Part shown: piece after piece, positions 32,954 to 42,676 of the stretch | Numbering within the stretch: position 1 is the first letter of the stretch | Layout of the letters: each line of letters opens with the position of its first letter | Source of the DNA: an uncultured Alphaproteobacteria bacterium | GTDB taxonomy: Bacteria; Pseudomonadota; Alphaproteobacteria; Thalassobaculales; Thalassobaculaceae | Assembly (NCBI GenBank): GCA_937776645.1 | Contig: CALMRI010000027.1 | Location: 1 to 46,344, forward strand | Length of the DNA stretch: 46,344 nt | Direction: 5' to 3' | Program-made: the position numbers and the translations under genes | Notes under the pieces: model-generated | The model's input: only the letters and a program-made list of their open reading frames with translations | What the model was told of the DNA's origin: nothing | Databases searched by the model: none

Positions 32954-35239
32954 TTGGCCCGGCCTGGAACCGCTTGGAGCGTTAAGGGGATCGACACCAA
33001 AACGCGCGGCATCGCACGATTGCGGGCCAGCGAAGCGGGACTCACCATTGGTGCGTGGGTCGACAAGGCTATCCTGGCCCAGGCGCGGCGTGAAGTAGAT
33101 CCGGAGGGGTTGACGTTTGGGCCTTCCGTGGAAACGCCATTAATCGACGGCTTGGAAGCCATTGAACCGACTTCCCGAGGACCAAGCGGCGATCTGGCTC
33201 TGTTGGTGATGATCGACCAGGAATTGGAAGCCTCTCGTCATAGGGTGGATGACTCGCTGCGGCCGATTGGTTTTGCTCTCCGGAATTTGGCGTTGCAATT
33301 GGTCGCCGCTGAATTCCTCCGGAACGACGGCACGGTCCGAAAAGCCCCAGACAGCTGGCTCGAGCAATCCGATCCTGGAACCGAGGCGCTATTTCCCCCA
33401 CCGCCCTCGGGGTCGCTCGCCCCACTAATCAACCCGGAGGAATTGACCCCGCCCAGCAGGCGATCTTCGGACCGTCCTGCCGACCCCCAGGTTAGTACCA
33501 ATCCCCCCGCCTCCGCAATTCCTGCCTCCCCCGTCGACCAGAGCCAAACAATATCGGATATAGAGGAGCCGCCGTTACACAGGCCGTCGAGGGATACACT
33601 TTTCAAGCAGGCCGAACTCCCGGCCCCGGTCCAAGCTTCCTTTCCCCCCCGTCGACCAGAGCCAATCCCGCCGACCGGACCGCTTGGGGATATCGATGCA
33701 GCGAATCTCGCGGCCCCTCCCGGGCCTGGGCCGATCTCAGCGCCGCTGCCCGCCACAGCGGTTGATCCGGGGCGCCTTTCCGGGGCCGTTGAGGATCCGC
33801 TGGGGCTGGACCCACCGCCCGATAAGGTTCGCTTCGCCGGCTTGCGGGGCGGCTTTGAATTAGACCCCCACTGCGCACCTGCCGAAGCCCGCAAGGCCAC
33901 GACGCTTCAGTCCATGCCGATGTTCCGTATTGTGGTAGGCCTTGCGCCGGTTTTGCTTTTTGCGATCGCCGCCGTGGCTTACTTCTCTGCGGATTCCCTG
34001 GGCATTGGCCTCGCACGAGACAATTTTCGATCGGTCGCCGCCCAGCATATTTATGCCGCAGGCAAAACCATTGGAGACGCGTATCACGCGGCTGATCAGA
34101 AGGTGGCCGATCTGCTTAAAACTACAACGGCGCGGGACGTTGAGGCCCCATCAATGGATCCAGGCCCCAAGCAGCACGATCAAGCCAGTACGGATGCAGA
34201 TAGCGTAGCCAGCGCAAAGCCCGCCCCTTCAATAATGGTAGCGCCAAAGCCGAATGAAAGTGCTCAATCTGCTGGAAAACGACCGAAACCCAAGGCACTA
34301 CGAACACCAACACCAAAAACCGCGAGGACCGAAAGGGCGGCTCCCATTAGCCCGGTTCATCGAGCCAACAGCGATGAGCGAACAGTGGTTTCCGGCTTGC
34401 CCGCTGCGCCATCGGTCGACCGTCACGCCCGCGCTGATCAAGAGGCCGATGGAATTTCGGAGCTTCGGCGGCGCGCGCAGGCTGGTGACGCCAGCGCACG
34501 ACATGAACTTGCCCGAAGGTTAATCCAGGGTGACGGCGTCGAGCAAAATTTCAGCGAAGGGGCGGATTGGTTTCGAGAAGCCGCTATTCAAGGTGTGGCC
34601 AATGCCCAATACAATTTAGGGGTTCTCTATGAGCGAGGCCTCGGGGTGATGAGAAACGATGTTAGGGCGCTACTCTGGTATCACAGCGCAGCGGAGCAAT
34701 CTCATCCCTTGGCCCAATACAATCTTGGAAATTTCTATCTGCAGGGCCGGGGAATACCCCTGAGCTACGCTGAGGCGGCGCGCTGGTTCAAGGCCGCGTC
34801 CGATCAAGGTGTCGCCAAGGCGACCTATAACCTTGGGGTCCTAACCGAGGATGGTCTGGGTGTTCCGCCGGACCTGACCAAAGCGCTGGGCCTTTACGAA
34901 AAAGCAGCGGCTAGCGGTCATCAAGACTCAGCCAGTCGGCTGGCCGTGTTGCGGAATCCGGGCGGGAAGGAGTTGAAGCCGGCGGCTTTTGCGAACACCG
35001 CCGACACCCAAGCTCGGGGTGCAACAATCGGATCAACGGTCGCGGATATCCAGGCAATCCTGCAGCGTCAAGGCATATACGTCGGCCGGATCGACGGCAT
35101 AGCAGGACCGGGAACTCGAACCGCAATTCGCGCCTTTCAACAACTCCATGCACTACCGGTGACTGGGATTCCTTCGGAATTCCTGCTGGACTACATGAAA
35201 ATTTCCGAGGGAACAGGGGCCAAGCCAGCCGCAGGCTAA
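32954..35239 (+). CDS. PodJ-like polar organelle/localisation protein (copy 3 of 3)
   Basis: This 761-residue protein has PodJ-like architecture: the N-terminal module AWSVKGIDTKTRGIARLR (residues 7-24) with TIGAWVDKAI; a Pro-rich, probably disordered cytoplasmic segment (146-310); one membrane helix FRIVVGLAPVLLFAIAAVAYFS (324-345); a periplasmic linker; about four Sel1 repeats (about 512-665, e.g. AQYNLGVLYERGLGV); and a peptidoglycan-binding domain (about 692-748, GIYVGRIDGIAGPGTRTAIRAFQ). PodJ of Caulobacter marks the new pole and recruits pili and kinase proteins. The long coiled-coil region of classical PodJ is short or missing here, so it may be a simplified or paralogous form. Start is TTG. 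It converges with ispE. Confidence 0.82.
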   Translation: MARPGTAWSVKGIDTKTRGIARLRASEAGLTIGAWVDKAILAQARREVDPEGLTFGPSVETPLIDGLEAIEPTSRGPSGDLALLVMIDQELEASRHRVDDSLRPIGFALRNLALQLVAAEFLRNDGTVRKAPDSWLEQSDPGTEALFPPPPSGSLAPLINPEELTPPSRRSSDRPADPQVSTNPPASAIPASPVDQSQTISDIEEPPLHRPSRDTLFKQAELPAPVQASFPPRRPEPIPPTGPLGDIDAANLAAPPGPGPISAPLPATAVDPGRLSGAVEDPLGLDPPPDKVRFAGLRGGFELDPHCAPAEARKATTLQSMPMFRIVVGLAPVLLFAIAAVAYFSADSLGIGLARDNFRSVAAQHIYAAGKTIGDAYHAADQKVADLLKTTTARDVEAPSMDPGPKQHDQASTDADSVASAKPAPSIMVAPKPNESAQSAGKRPKPKALRTPTPKTARTERAAPISPVHRANSDERTVVSGLPAAPSVDRHARADQEADGISELRRRAQAGDASARHELARRLIQGDGVEQNFSEGADWFREAAIQGVANAQYNLGVLYERGLGVMRNDVRALLWYHSAAEQSHPLAQYNLGNFYLQGRGIPLSYAEAARWFKAASDQGVAKATYNLGVLTEDGLGVPPDLTKALGLYEKAAASGHQDSASRLAVLRNPGGKELKPAAFANTADTQARGATIGSTVADIQAILQRQGIYVGRIDGIAGPGTRTAIRAFQQLHALPVTGIPSEFLLDYMKISEGTGAKPAAG

Positions 35240-35270
35240 TCTCCGGTGTCTTGCCCAACCGGATTGGACT

Positions 35271-36134
35271 TTAGTCCAGCAAATGGGTCGCGACGGCCCA
35301 CCACCCGTGCGACCGTGCATTCGCGGCAGCGTTACAAGCTGCATCGTCATCATCGGCGTTGAACAAAGCGAAACAGGTTGCTCCGCTCCCGGACATTCCC
35401 GAACACCGGACCCCTGGCTGGCTTTGCAGAGCTGCTAGAATGTCCATGATCTCGGGGACCAGGGCCGTGGCCGGCGCGGTCAGATCATTCCGTGCGCGTG
35501 CGCCGATATACCGAAACAGCGTCTCAGCCGGCCAAATCCCCGATGGCGGGCATCGCGGGGCGGAATAGGGGCCGTTGAAATTGTGGAAAATGCCGGACGA
35601 AGGGATCCCCACGCCAGGATTGACAAGAACCAAACCAACGGGTGGTAGAGAGCCAACCCTGTCCAGTCTTTCGCCAATCCCGCGCATACGAGCACTCTGT
35701 CCCCGTAGGCAAACCGGGACATCGGCGCCTAGCGCGAGCGCGACCCTGTCTAGCGCCGCCGCTGGCAATGGCTCGGGCGCGAGCCCCTGCAGCGCCCGCA
35801 GCACCGCGCCGGCGTCGCAGGACCCGCCGCCAAGGCCCGCGGCAACAGGGATATTTTTTTCGATGGTGATTTTCACGGTCGCCGGGAGGCCCGTGGCCGC
35901 CCGATAAAGATCCACCACTCTCGATACAATATTTTCGCTGCTGATGCTCTCCGCAAAAGGCCCGAAAACAACGACACTGTCGCCAGTGTTACAAAGCTGC
36001 ACCGTGACCCGATCGCCAAACCCGCAAAACGCGGTCAGGCTGTCCAGCAGGTGATACCCATCGGCCCGCCGGCCAACGACACGCAATGTCAGATTGAGTT
36101 TGGCGGGGGCAATGAGGTCAAGCGTCCGGTACAC
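35271..36134 (-). CDS. ispE: 4-diphosphocytidyl-2-C-methyl-D-erythritol kinase
   Basis: IspE phosphorylates CDP-methylerythritol in the MEP route of isoprenoid synthesis. The 287-residue GHMP kinase shows APAKLNLTLRVVGRRADGYHLLDSL at the N-terminus, the ATP-binding loop AAGLGGGSCDAGAVLRAL near residue 97, ALGADVPVCLRG, and the C-terminal SGMSGSGATCFALF. It starts with the ATG at 36134, overlapping the stop of the TPR lipoprotein gene by 17 bases, so translation is probably coupled. It converges with the PodJ-like gene; the 31-base gap holds only a weak hairpin. The frame is intact. Confidence 0.96.
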   Translation of the reverse strand: MYRTLDLIAPAKLNLTLRVVGRRADGYHLLDSLTAFCGFGDRVTVQLCNTGDSVVVFGPFAESISSENIVSRVVDLYRAATGLPATVKITIEKNIPVAAGLGGGSCDAGAVLRALQGLAPEPLPAAALDRVALALGADVPVCLRGQSARMRGIGERLDRVGSLPPVGLVLVNPGVGIPSSGIFHNFNGPYSAPRCPPSGIWPAETLFRYIGARARNDLTAPATALVPEIMDILAALQSQPGVRCSGMSGSGATCFALFNADDDDAACNAAANARSHGWWAVATHLLD

Positions 36135-37890
36135 GTCGGGTACCCACCTTTTTGCCGTGTTCCCTCAGTATTAACGGCGGCGGCAAGCCCTGTTTCAGCT
36201 TGCTCTCGATTTCCGATACCAGTTCTGGCTCGGGATCCATCGATAAGGCGCGACGCCATTGAAAACGCGCCTCAATTCGCCGATCGACGCTCCAATAGGC
36301 GTCTCCGAGATGGTCATTAATTGTTGGATCGTTCGGTCGCAATTGGACGGCTTTTTCCAATTTGGGAACGGCGTCGATGAATTTACCGGTGCGATAGAGA
36401 ACCCAACCGAGGCTGTCGATGATGTAGCCGTCCTCGGGTCTGAGATTGACCGCTTTTTGGATCATTCCTTCAGCCAATTTCAGATTGATCCCCTGCTCGG
36501 TCCAGGAATAGCCAAGGTAGTTCATCACATAGGGCTGGTTGGGAGCCAGCTCCAACGCCTTTAGGAAGTCAGCCTCGGCCCGTTTCCAGTTTTGGGTCCT
36601 CTCCAGCGCAATGCCCCGCGTATAAAACAGCGCCCAATCCCGGGCTTGAAGGCTGCCGATGCGCGCGACGGCAAGGTCATAGGCGTCAACCGCGGCGCTC
36701 CAGCGCTTGGCGGCCCGCCGCATGTCGCCAATCCGGGTCCAAGGCGTTGGGTCCGTCGACCGACGGTTTGCTAGGCCTTTCAACAGCGCGATAGATTCCT
36801 CGATCCGCTCCAGGTTCTGCAAGCTGGAAGCAGCCCGCAGCTGCGCCATCGAGTGATAGGCCGACCCATTGGAAACCCGGCGATAAATATTCAACGCCGC
36901 CTGGTGGTGGCGCCGATCATCGAGAATCTCGCCCACTAGAAGCTGGGCCATGGTAAAGGTAGGTCTCATGTACAAGGCCAATTGCGCCATGATCATCGCG
37001 GTGTTATTGGCGCGCCCGTTTTGGAGGGCGCTGGCGATGTCGAACAAGGCTTCTGCCATCCCGTCGCTGGCCGACCCTACCAATCCCGGAACCGGTTGTC
37101 CTGCGGCGGCCCGGTTGAGGGCGGTCGCTACACCAAGGGCGTCGTAGTCCCGCTCGGATCGTTTCGCTAATACCTGCCCGGATTTGTCAGGCCGCTGGGT
37201 GGAGGCGTAATAAAGCGCCGCCGCGAGACTAAGTCGAAGTGGCGGCGACCCACTTTTCTCCAGGGCCTTTTGGAAGGCAGCATCAGCAACGGTCAGGTCG
37301 CCTTCCAGCCGCGCCGCTTGCCCGGAATACAGCAGTGCCAGAACCTCGAAGCCTGACAGCGCTTCGACCATGGCGAAGGACTTGCGGGCACTGGACCAAT
37401 CCGCCTGCCCGACCGCAACCCAGCCAGCTAACAAGGGGCGTAGGATTTGATTGAGAGGGCTGTCTGGTAGCCGCAGCAGAAAGTCTTCGGTCGCTGCCCA
37501 ATTTCCGGCCTTTGCCTGATTCAACGCTAAGGTCAAAAGCATGAACGGTGCCGGAGTGTGGCCCTTCACCCCGCGTTCGGCCAATGTGACCGCTGCCGGG
37601 ACGCTGCCATATTCAAGCTCGGTCAGAAACGTGCGCTTAATCAGCGCTTGGTTTTCCGGGTCCTCATTCAGCGCGGCCTCAAAATTCGATGCTGCATGCC
37701 CCAGATCCATTAACTTATAGGCTTGCCGCGCCACGAGGTAGCTTCCGGCGGTGGAAACCGGCATTGGCTGGCCGAGGCTCGCGGATCCGAGGGCTGCATC
37801 AATGGCTGGTGTCTGACAGCTGGTCAGCCCCAGGACCACCGCCACCATGACTATTCCCCTGGTTAGGCCAATCGGACCGCGCACCACCAT
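36118..37890 (-). CDS. TPR-repeat lipoprotein
   Basis: This protein of about 590 residues starts best at the ATG ending at 37890 (MVVRGPIGLTRGIVMVAVVLGLTSCQ), with a signal peptide and lipobox LTSC, and then about twelve to fourteen TPR-like helix pairs to the C-terminus (for example PNQPYVMNYLGYSWTEQG and PNDPTINDHLGDAYWSV). It would sit in the periplasm attached to a membrane. An in-frame open stretch continues 43 codons further upstream, but those residues are not signal-like. Proteins of this type are regularly found between ETF-QO and ispE in Rhodospirillales. The role is unknown, perhaps scaffolding in envelope assembly. The frame is intact. Confidence 0.85.
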   Translation of the reverse strand: MVVRGPIGLTRGIVMVAVVLGLTSCQTPAIDAALGSASLGQPMPVSTAGSYLVARQAYKLMDLGHAASNFEAALNEDPENQALIKRTFLTELEYGSVPAAVTLAERGVKGHTPAPFMLLTLALNQAKAGNWAATEDFLLRLPDSPLNQILRPLLAGWVAVGQADWSSARKSFAMVEALSGFEVLALLYSGQAARLEGDLTVADAAFQKALEKSGSPPLRLSLAAALYYASTQRPDKSGQVLAKRSERDYDALGVATALNRAAAGQPVPGLVGSASDGMAEALFDIASALQNGRANNTAMIMAQLALYMRPTFTMAQLLVGEILDDRRHHQAALNIYRRVSNGSAYHSMAQLRAASSLQNLERIEESIALLKGLANRRSTDPTPWTRIGDMRRAAKRWSAAVDAYDLAVARIGSLQARDWALFYTRGIALERTQNWKRAEADFLKALELAPNQPYVMNYLGYSWTEQGINLKLAEGMIQKAVNLRPEDGYIIDSLGWVLYRTGKFIDAVPKLEKAVQLRPNDPTINDHLGDAYWSVDRRIEARFQWRRALSMDPEPELVSEIESKLKQGLPPPLILREHGKKVGTRRVPDA

Positions 37891-37952
37891 GTCGCTCCAC
37901 CTAACCTTCAGGGCATTGGGCACGTCCAATTCTCCTCTACATATTAGGGTAA

Positions 37953-39581
37953 TTAGGTCCCGCCACCGCCTTCGGGAACAACCCAATTTATATTCTGTGT
38001 TGGGTCTTTGATATCGCAAGTCTTACAATGCACGCAGTTCTGCGCATTGATCTGCAAGGTGGGATTCTCTCCATCACTATCCAGGATGATCTCATAGACT
38101 CCTGCTGGGCAGAATCGCTGCTCCGGCGCATCATAATATTCCAGATTGTATTTCACTGGAATATCCGCATCCTTCAAGGTCAGGTGATCGGGTTGATTTT
38201 CTTCGTGATTGGTATTGGAGATAAACACCGAGGACGGTTTGTCGAAGCTGACCTTGCCATCCGGCCTTGGATAGTTGATCTTCTCGCAATGCGTCGCCGG
38301 CCGAAGTGATTCGTGATCAGGATGGTGTCGCAGCGTCCACGGTGCTTTTCCCCGGAAGAGATAGGTGTCGATGGCTGCATGGACTAGCCCGAACAGTAGG
38401 CCGGAGCGGAAACCCGGACGAATGTTACGCACCTGGCGAAGCTCGTCCCAAACCCAGGTGTTCTTCAGCCGATCGCCATAATCTGCGACCTCCAGCCCGT
38501 GATTATTCTCTCCAGCCGTGTTCAGCGCCGCCGCAATGGCCTCGGCCGCTGTCATGCCGGACTTCATAGCGGTGTGTGAGCCCTTGATTTTGGGTACGTT
38601 AAGAAAACCGGCGGCACAACCAACGATCAGTCCGCCCGGAAAGGCAAGTTTTGGAATCGACTGAAACCCGCCTTCGTTGATAGCGCGCGCGCCGTAGGCG
38701 ACGCGTCGCCCGCCCTCGAAAAACGGCCGTATTTTTGGATGGGTCTTGAAGCGCTGAAACTCGTCAAAAGGGCTTAGGTGCGGGTTCTGATAATCGAGGC
38801 CGATGACGTAACCCACGGAAATCTGATTATTCTCAAGATGGTAGAGGAATGACCCGCCATAAGTGCTGGAATCGACTGGCCATCCGATCGTGTGAAGGAC
38901 CAGTCCTTCCTGGTGCACAGAAGGGTCAACCTCCCATAACTCCTTGATGCCAATGCCGTAGGTCTGCGGATCCGTTCCATCACGCAGATTGAAGCGGTCG
39001 AACAGGGTTTTGGTCAGGGATCCGCGGCAACCCTCGGAAAACACCGTTTGCTTGGCGTGCAGCTCGATACCGGGTGTGTGGTTGGCGGTCGGTTCACCAT
39101 CCTTACCGATGCCCATGTCGCCCGTGGCGATACCGCGCACCGACCCGTCCTCGGCGTACAGCACCTCCGCCGCCGCGAAACCCGGGTAGATCTCGACGCC
39201 CATCGCCTCGGCCTGCTCGGCCAGCCACCGGCACAGGTTACCCAGGCTAACGATATAATTGCCGTGATTATTCATCTGCGGGGGTGTTGGCATGCGAAAC
39301 CCGGATTTGCGGGTCAGGAACATGAACTTGTCCTGGGCGACCGGTGTGTGCAGCGGGGCGCCGCGTTCTTTCCAATCTGGAAACAACTCATTCAACGCCC
39401 GCGGCTCTAGCACCGCACCGGACAGAATATGCGCGCCAACCTCGGAGCCCTTTTCGATCACGCAGACACTAAGCTCCGTCCCGGTCTCCTCGGCGATTTG
39501 GCGTAGTCGGATCGCCGTCGACAGGCCGGATGGGCCGGCCCCGACGATCACGACGTCATATTCCATTGATTCTCTTTCCAT
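37953..39581 (-). CDS. Electron-transfer flavoprotein:ubiquinone oxidoreductase
   Basis: ETF-QO takes electrons from the electron-transfer flavoprotein, loaded by acyl-CoA and other dehydrogenases, and passes them to ubiquinone at the inner membrane. The 542-residue protein begins with the FAD motif [16 protein letters not shown], has the quinone-site segment [25 protein letters not shown], and [23 protein letters not shown]. The C-terminus holds the 4Fe-4S ligands in CPAGVYE and [12 protein letters not shown]. The start is the ATG at 39581 or the ATG five codons later. It is divergent from the uracil-DNA glycosylase gene. The frame is intact. Confidence 0.97.
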   Translation of the reverse strand: MERESMEYDVVIVGAGPSGLSTAIRLRQIAEETGTELSVCVIEKGSEVGAHILSGAVLEPRALNELFPDWKERGAPLHTPVAQDKFMFLTRKSGFRMPTPPQMNNHGNYIVSLGNLCRWLAEQAEAMGVEIYPGFAAAEVLYAEDGSVRGIATGDMGIGKDGEPTANHTPGIELHAKQTVFSEGCRGSLTKTLFDRFNLRDGTDPQTYGIGIKELWEVDPSVHQEGLVLHTIGWPVDSSTYGGSFLYHLENNQISVGYVIGLDYQNPHLSPFDEFQRFKTHPKIRPFFEGGRRVAYGARAINEGGFQSIPKLAFPGGLIVGCAAGFLNVPKIKGSHTAMKSGMTAAEAIAAALNTAGENNHGLEVADYGDRLKNTWVWDELRQVRNIRPGFRSGLLFGLVHAAIDTYLFRGKAPWTLRHHPDHESLRPATHCEKINYPRPDGKVSFDKPSSVFISNTNHEENQPDHLTLKDADIPVKYNLEYYDAPEQRFCPAGVYEIILDSDGENPTLQINAQNCVHCKTCDIKDPTQNINWVVPEGGGGT

Positions 39582-39668
39582 CCCCGTGCGTCCACCTTTG
39601 CCTTGCGCTGCGTTCGTGTCATATCTGACACAGGGTTATGGCTACGGCAAGATGACCGAGGGTCGACG

Positions 39669-40550
39669 ATGAGCGAGCAGATAACGGGTTATCCGGCCGG
39701 CGCCGGACAAGCTGTGGAGCAGCTTCTCGCGTGGTATCGGGATGGGGGTGTCGACGAGACGTTAGTGGATTATCCGATCGATCGATTTGCGGTGACCGAT
39801 AACGCCCGCACGGCGGTTATTACTGTGCCCCGTCAATCCGAACCGGCGGTATCCAGCTCTTCAACGTCGACACCGCGCGCTGGGTTAATGCCAGACGCTG
39901 GAGCGGTTTTAAACCCACTTTCCAACACGCAAGACGCACCGGGCCTTCAAGCGCGCACGGCGGCTGGCGGCGTGCGCGACCTGGCGGCGTTGCGGGAGAG
40001 CCTGGCGCGCTTCGAGGGGTGTGCGCTTAAGCACACGGCGATGAATCTTGTGTTTGGAGACGGCAATCCCAATGCCGATGTGATGTTCATTGGGGAGGCG
40101 CCGGGTGCTGATGAGGACCGGGAGGGCCGTCCGTTCGTCGGCGTCAGCGGCCAATTGCTGGATCGAATGATAGCCTCGATCGGCCTGGATCGTGACTCTG
40201 CCTATATCACCAATATCCTGCCATGGCGCCCGCCGGGAAATCGCCAACCGACACCTGGAGAGGTTGCGGCTTGCCTCCCGTTTATCCAACGCCATATTCA
40301 GCTCGTAGCGCCCAAGGTGCTGGTGCTGGTCGGCGGCACGTCGGCGAAGACTTTGCTGGGCCGAAAAGAAGGCATCATGAGGTTGCGGGGACGGTGGCTG
40401 GCGTACCAACCCGAACAGCGCACAGGTTTCGAATCGGAACCGATTCCCACTCTTGCAACCTTTCATCCGGCATTTTTGTTACGCACACCAGGTCAAAAAG
40501 CCAATGCATGGCGCGACTTGTTGATGGTGAAACAGAAACTCGTAAAGTGA
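39669..40550 (+). CDS. Uracil-DNA glycosylase (family 4/5 type)
   Basis: This enzyme removes uracil from DNA after cytosine deamination. The motif [26 protein letters not shown] is the family 4 active-site region (GEAPG with an acidic residue); [24 protein letters not shown] is the second conserved block, and [14 protein letters not shown] is the DNA-binding end with the conserved His. The N-terminal about 100 residues are not conserved. The first expected Fe-S cysteine ([15 protein letters not shown]) is present, and the typical second Cys of CxxC is not, as in other alphaproteobacterial members. Start is the ATG at 39669 after GAGGG. Divergent from ETF-QO. Confidence 0.87.
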   Translation: MSEQITGYPAGAGQAVEQLLAWYRDGGVDETLVDYPIDRFAVTDNARTAVITVPRQSEPAVSSSSTSTPRAGLMPDAGAVLNPLSNTQDAPGLQARTAAGGVRDLAALRESLARFEGCALKHTAMNLVFGDGNPNADVMFIGEAPGADEDREGRPFVGVSGQLLDRMIASIGLDRDSAYITNILPWRPPGNRQPTPGEVAACLPFIQRHIQLVAPKVLVLVGGTSAKTLLGRKEGIMRLRGRWLAYQPEQRTGFESEPIPTLATFHPAFLLRTPGQKANAWRDLLMVKQKLVK

Positions 40551-40741
40551 AATATTTTCAATATGTTATAGGTATTTTCGGAAGGGTTGGATGGTTACCC
40601 ATAGCAGCTACGATTTCACAGGAAGATCGCGAGATTAGATGCTGAAATTAAGAAATTTTTTGTATTAAATCACCACCAAGTTGCCGGATTTGACCTGGCT
40701 GCGCGCACGGTGCAGGTTTTAAATTTGACGGTCGAAAATGC
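40551..40741. other. Short intergenic stretch before the transglycosylase
   Basis: Around 190 bases, AT-rich in the first part (40551-40680), contain no gene that I can support and no clear terminator. They probably hold the promoter for the lytic transglycosylase gene. Confidence 0.3.
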
Positions 40742-40852
40742 TTGTCGTGGCCGGCGTCATGGCTTTATCTGGCCCCTTCGCAGCGTGCCCAGTGGTCAGC
40801 TAGCGGCCCGCTCCTTCTGGGAGGTGCCCGCTTATTCCGGGAGGCGATCGTC

Positions 40853-42676
40853 ATCGTCCACCGTATATTAAGCCTCGCAATCTTGATATTCGTCTTCGGC
40901 CCGACGGCGCAAGGTGTCGCCGCGTCAGCCAGGACGGATACGCGGGATTTTCGCGCCCGCCCTGTCGCCAAAAACCAGGACGTGGCTGTGCCGCGCATTC
41001 TGTCCGAGGCAGATGCACAAAAGTACCGTAAAATTTTTGCGCTGCAGGAAGACGGGCAGTGGTCACGGGCGTCGCAGATCATGGACATCCTGCGGGATAA
41101 GGTCCTTTTGGGGCATGTCGAAGCGCAGAAATATCTGCACCCGACGAAATACCGTTCGCGCTATCCGGAATTGCTGCGTTGGATGCAGCAGCACGCCGAT
41201 CATCCCCAGGCATCGCGGCTGTATAAATTGGCGACCAGCCGACAGCTCTCCGGCTGGAAGCGGCCGCCAAAGCCGCAGGGGAAAATACTGCTCGGCAATG
41301 ACCCGAGATCGATTGGCGAGGGGTCAAAGACCTATCGCTCGCCGCGCAAACGGTCGACCGAGACAAGGCGGGAAGTTGCTAATTTACGCGGGCAAATAAG
41401 ACAGTTGATCGGTAAGGGCTGGCCCTCGGGTGCTCGCAAGAAGCTTGCGACAGCACGGACGCGGATTATTCTGGACCAGGTTGAGTTTGCCCTGGCACGC
41501 GCCGAAATCGCGCATGGTTATTTTATCTTTGGCAAGGATAAGCGGGCGCTCGAACTGGCCGATAAAAGCCTCGCCGAAGCAGCGCAAACCATCCCCATTG
41601 CCGGCTGGACCGGCGGCCTGGCGGCCTGGCGGCTTGGCGATATGGATCGGGCCGCCGAGCATTTCGAGGCCTTGGCCGGATGGTTGGACGCTGGACCTGT
41701 GGCTCGTGCGGCCGGCGCCTATTGGGCTTCGCGGGCGCATCTGGCCGCGAGGCGCCCGCGTGAGGCGACGAAATTGCTCACTCAGGCGGCGACGGTGCCC
41801 GGATCGTTCTACGGTTTGCTGGCGCGCCGAGCACTCGGGGTCGACATGCCCTTGGATTGGAGTTTGCCACTGATGACTGAGGTGGCGGTCGACCAGCTTG
41901 CCGCAATACCTGGCGGTAGGCGCGGTTTTGCGCTGTTACAGCTTGGTATGAAGCACGCGGCTGAGCGCGAATTCCGCAAACTCTTTGCCATGCTGCCTGG
42001 TCCGCTGCGTTCGGTGGTAATGACCGTGGCCGCGCGCCATGGCCTGCCCGGCCTTTCGATGCGTGCTGCCGGCGTGCTCAAGGCGGAGGGGCACCGATCC
42101 TATTATGCGGCGCTTTTCCCGGTCCCGGATTGGCCGATGCTCAAGAAGGCGGATATTGATTCTGCGTTGATCCACGCGGTGGCCCGCCAGGAGAGTTATT
42201 TTGATGCCCGCGCCAAGAGCGGTAGGGGCGCGCGGGGCCTCATGCAGCTGATGCCCAGCACTGCGGCCTTTGTTGGCGAAGACCGGTCATTGCGTCGAGG
42301 CTCCGGCCGTGAATCGCTGTTCGATCCGGCGGTTAATGTGGCTTTGGGCGGCCGATATATTCGCCATTTAATGGATGATGATAGCGTCGACCATAACCTG
42401 TTCAAGATGCTAGCAGCCTATAATGCTGGCCCGGGAACCTTACGAAAATGGGAGCGGAAGGTGAATTACCAAGACGATCCGCTGTTCTTCATCGAGGCGA
42501 TCCCGTCGCGGGAAACCCGCAACTATATCGAGAATGTCCTGCGAAACCTCTGGATGTACCGCATACAGCGCGGTGAGCCGGCCCCTAGCCTGGACCGCGT
42601 CGCGGCAGGATCCTGGCCGCACTATGAAGCAGTGGATGGCCAAGTCGCGCGAGGTTACCGGCATGCCCGGAATTGA
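40853..42676 (+). CDS. Soluble lytic murein transglycosylase (Slt type)
   Basis: Slt cleaves the glycan strand of peptidoglycan to give anhydro-muropeptides. The 608-residue protein has a signal peptide (VHRILSLAILIFVFGPTAQGVAA), a long alpha-helical superhelix typical of Slt70-type enzymes, and a C-terminal SLT domain with the catalytic Glu in AVARQESYFDARAKSGRGARGLMQLMPSTAAF, the AAYNAGPG motif and RETRNYIENVLRN. The start is a problem: the reading frame is open from a TTG at 40742, but the only well-placed ribosome site (GGGAGG, 40839-40844) precedes an ATC at 40853. I take this ATC as the likely start, which would be a rare codon, or an ATG miscall. The moaB ATG overlaps the 3' end by 14 bases. 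Confidence 0.88.
   Translation: MVHRILSLAILIFVFGPTAQGVAASARTDTRDFRARPVAKNQDVAVPRILSEADAQKYRKIFALQEDGQWSRASQIMDILRDKVLLGHVEAQKYLHPTKYRSRYPELLRWMQQHADHPQASRLYKLATSRQLSGWKRPPKPQGKILLGNDPRSIGEGSKTYRSPRKRSTETRREVANLRGQIRQLIGKGWPSGARKKLATARTRIILDQVEFALARAEIAHGYFIFGKDKRALELADKSLAEAAQTIPIAGWTGGLAAWRLGDMDRAAEHFEALAGWLDAGPVARAAGAYWASRAHLAARRPREATKLLTQAATVPGSFYGLLARRALGVDMPLDWSLPLMTEVAVDQLAAIPGGRRGFALLQLGMKHAAEREFRKLFAMLPGPLRSVVMTVAARHGLPGLSMRAAGVLKAEGHRSYYAALFPVPDWPMLKKADIDSALIHAVARQESYFDARAKSGRGARGLMQLMPSTAAFVGEDRSLRRGSGRESLFDPAVNVALGGRYIRHLMDDDSVDHNLFKMLAAYNAGPGTLRKWERKVNYQDDPLFFIEAIPSRETRNYIENVLRNLWMYRIQRGEPAPSLDRVAAGSWPHYEAVDGQVARGYRHARN

Noticed and set aside
33238..33900. Open minus-strand frame of 220 codons opposite the PodJ-like gene
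   Set aside because: It mirrors the Pro-rich repeat region, giving Gly/Ser-rich low-complexity protein; no start signal and no recognisable domain.
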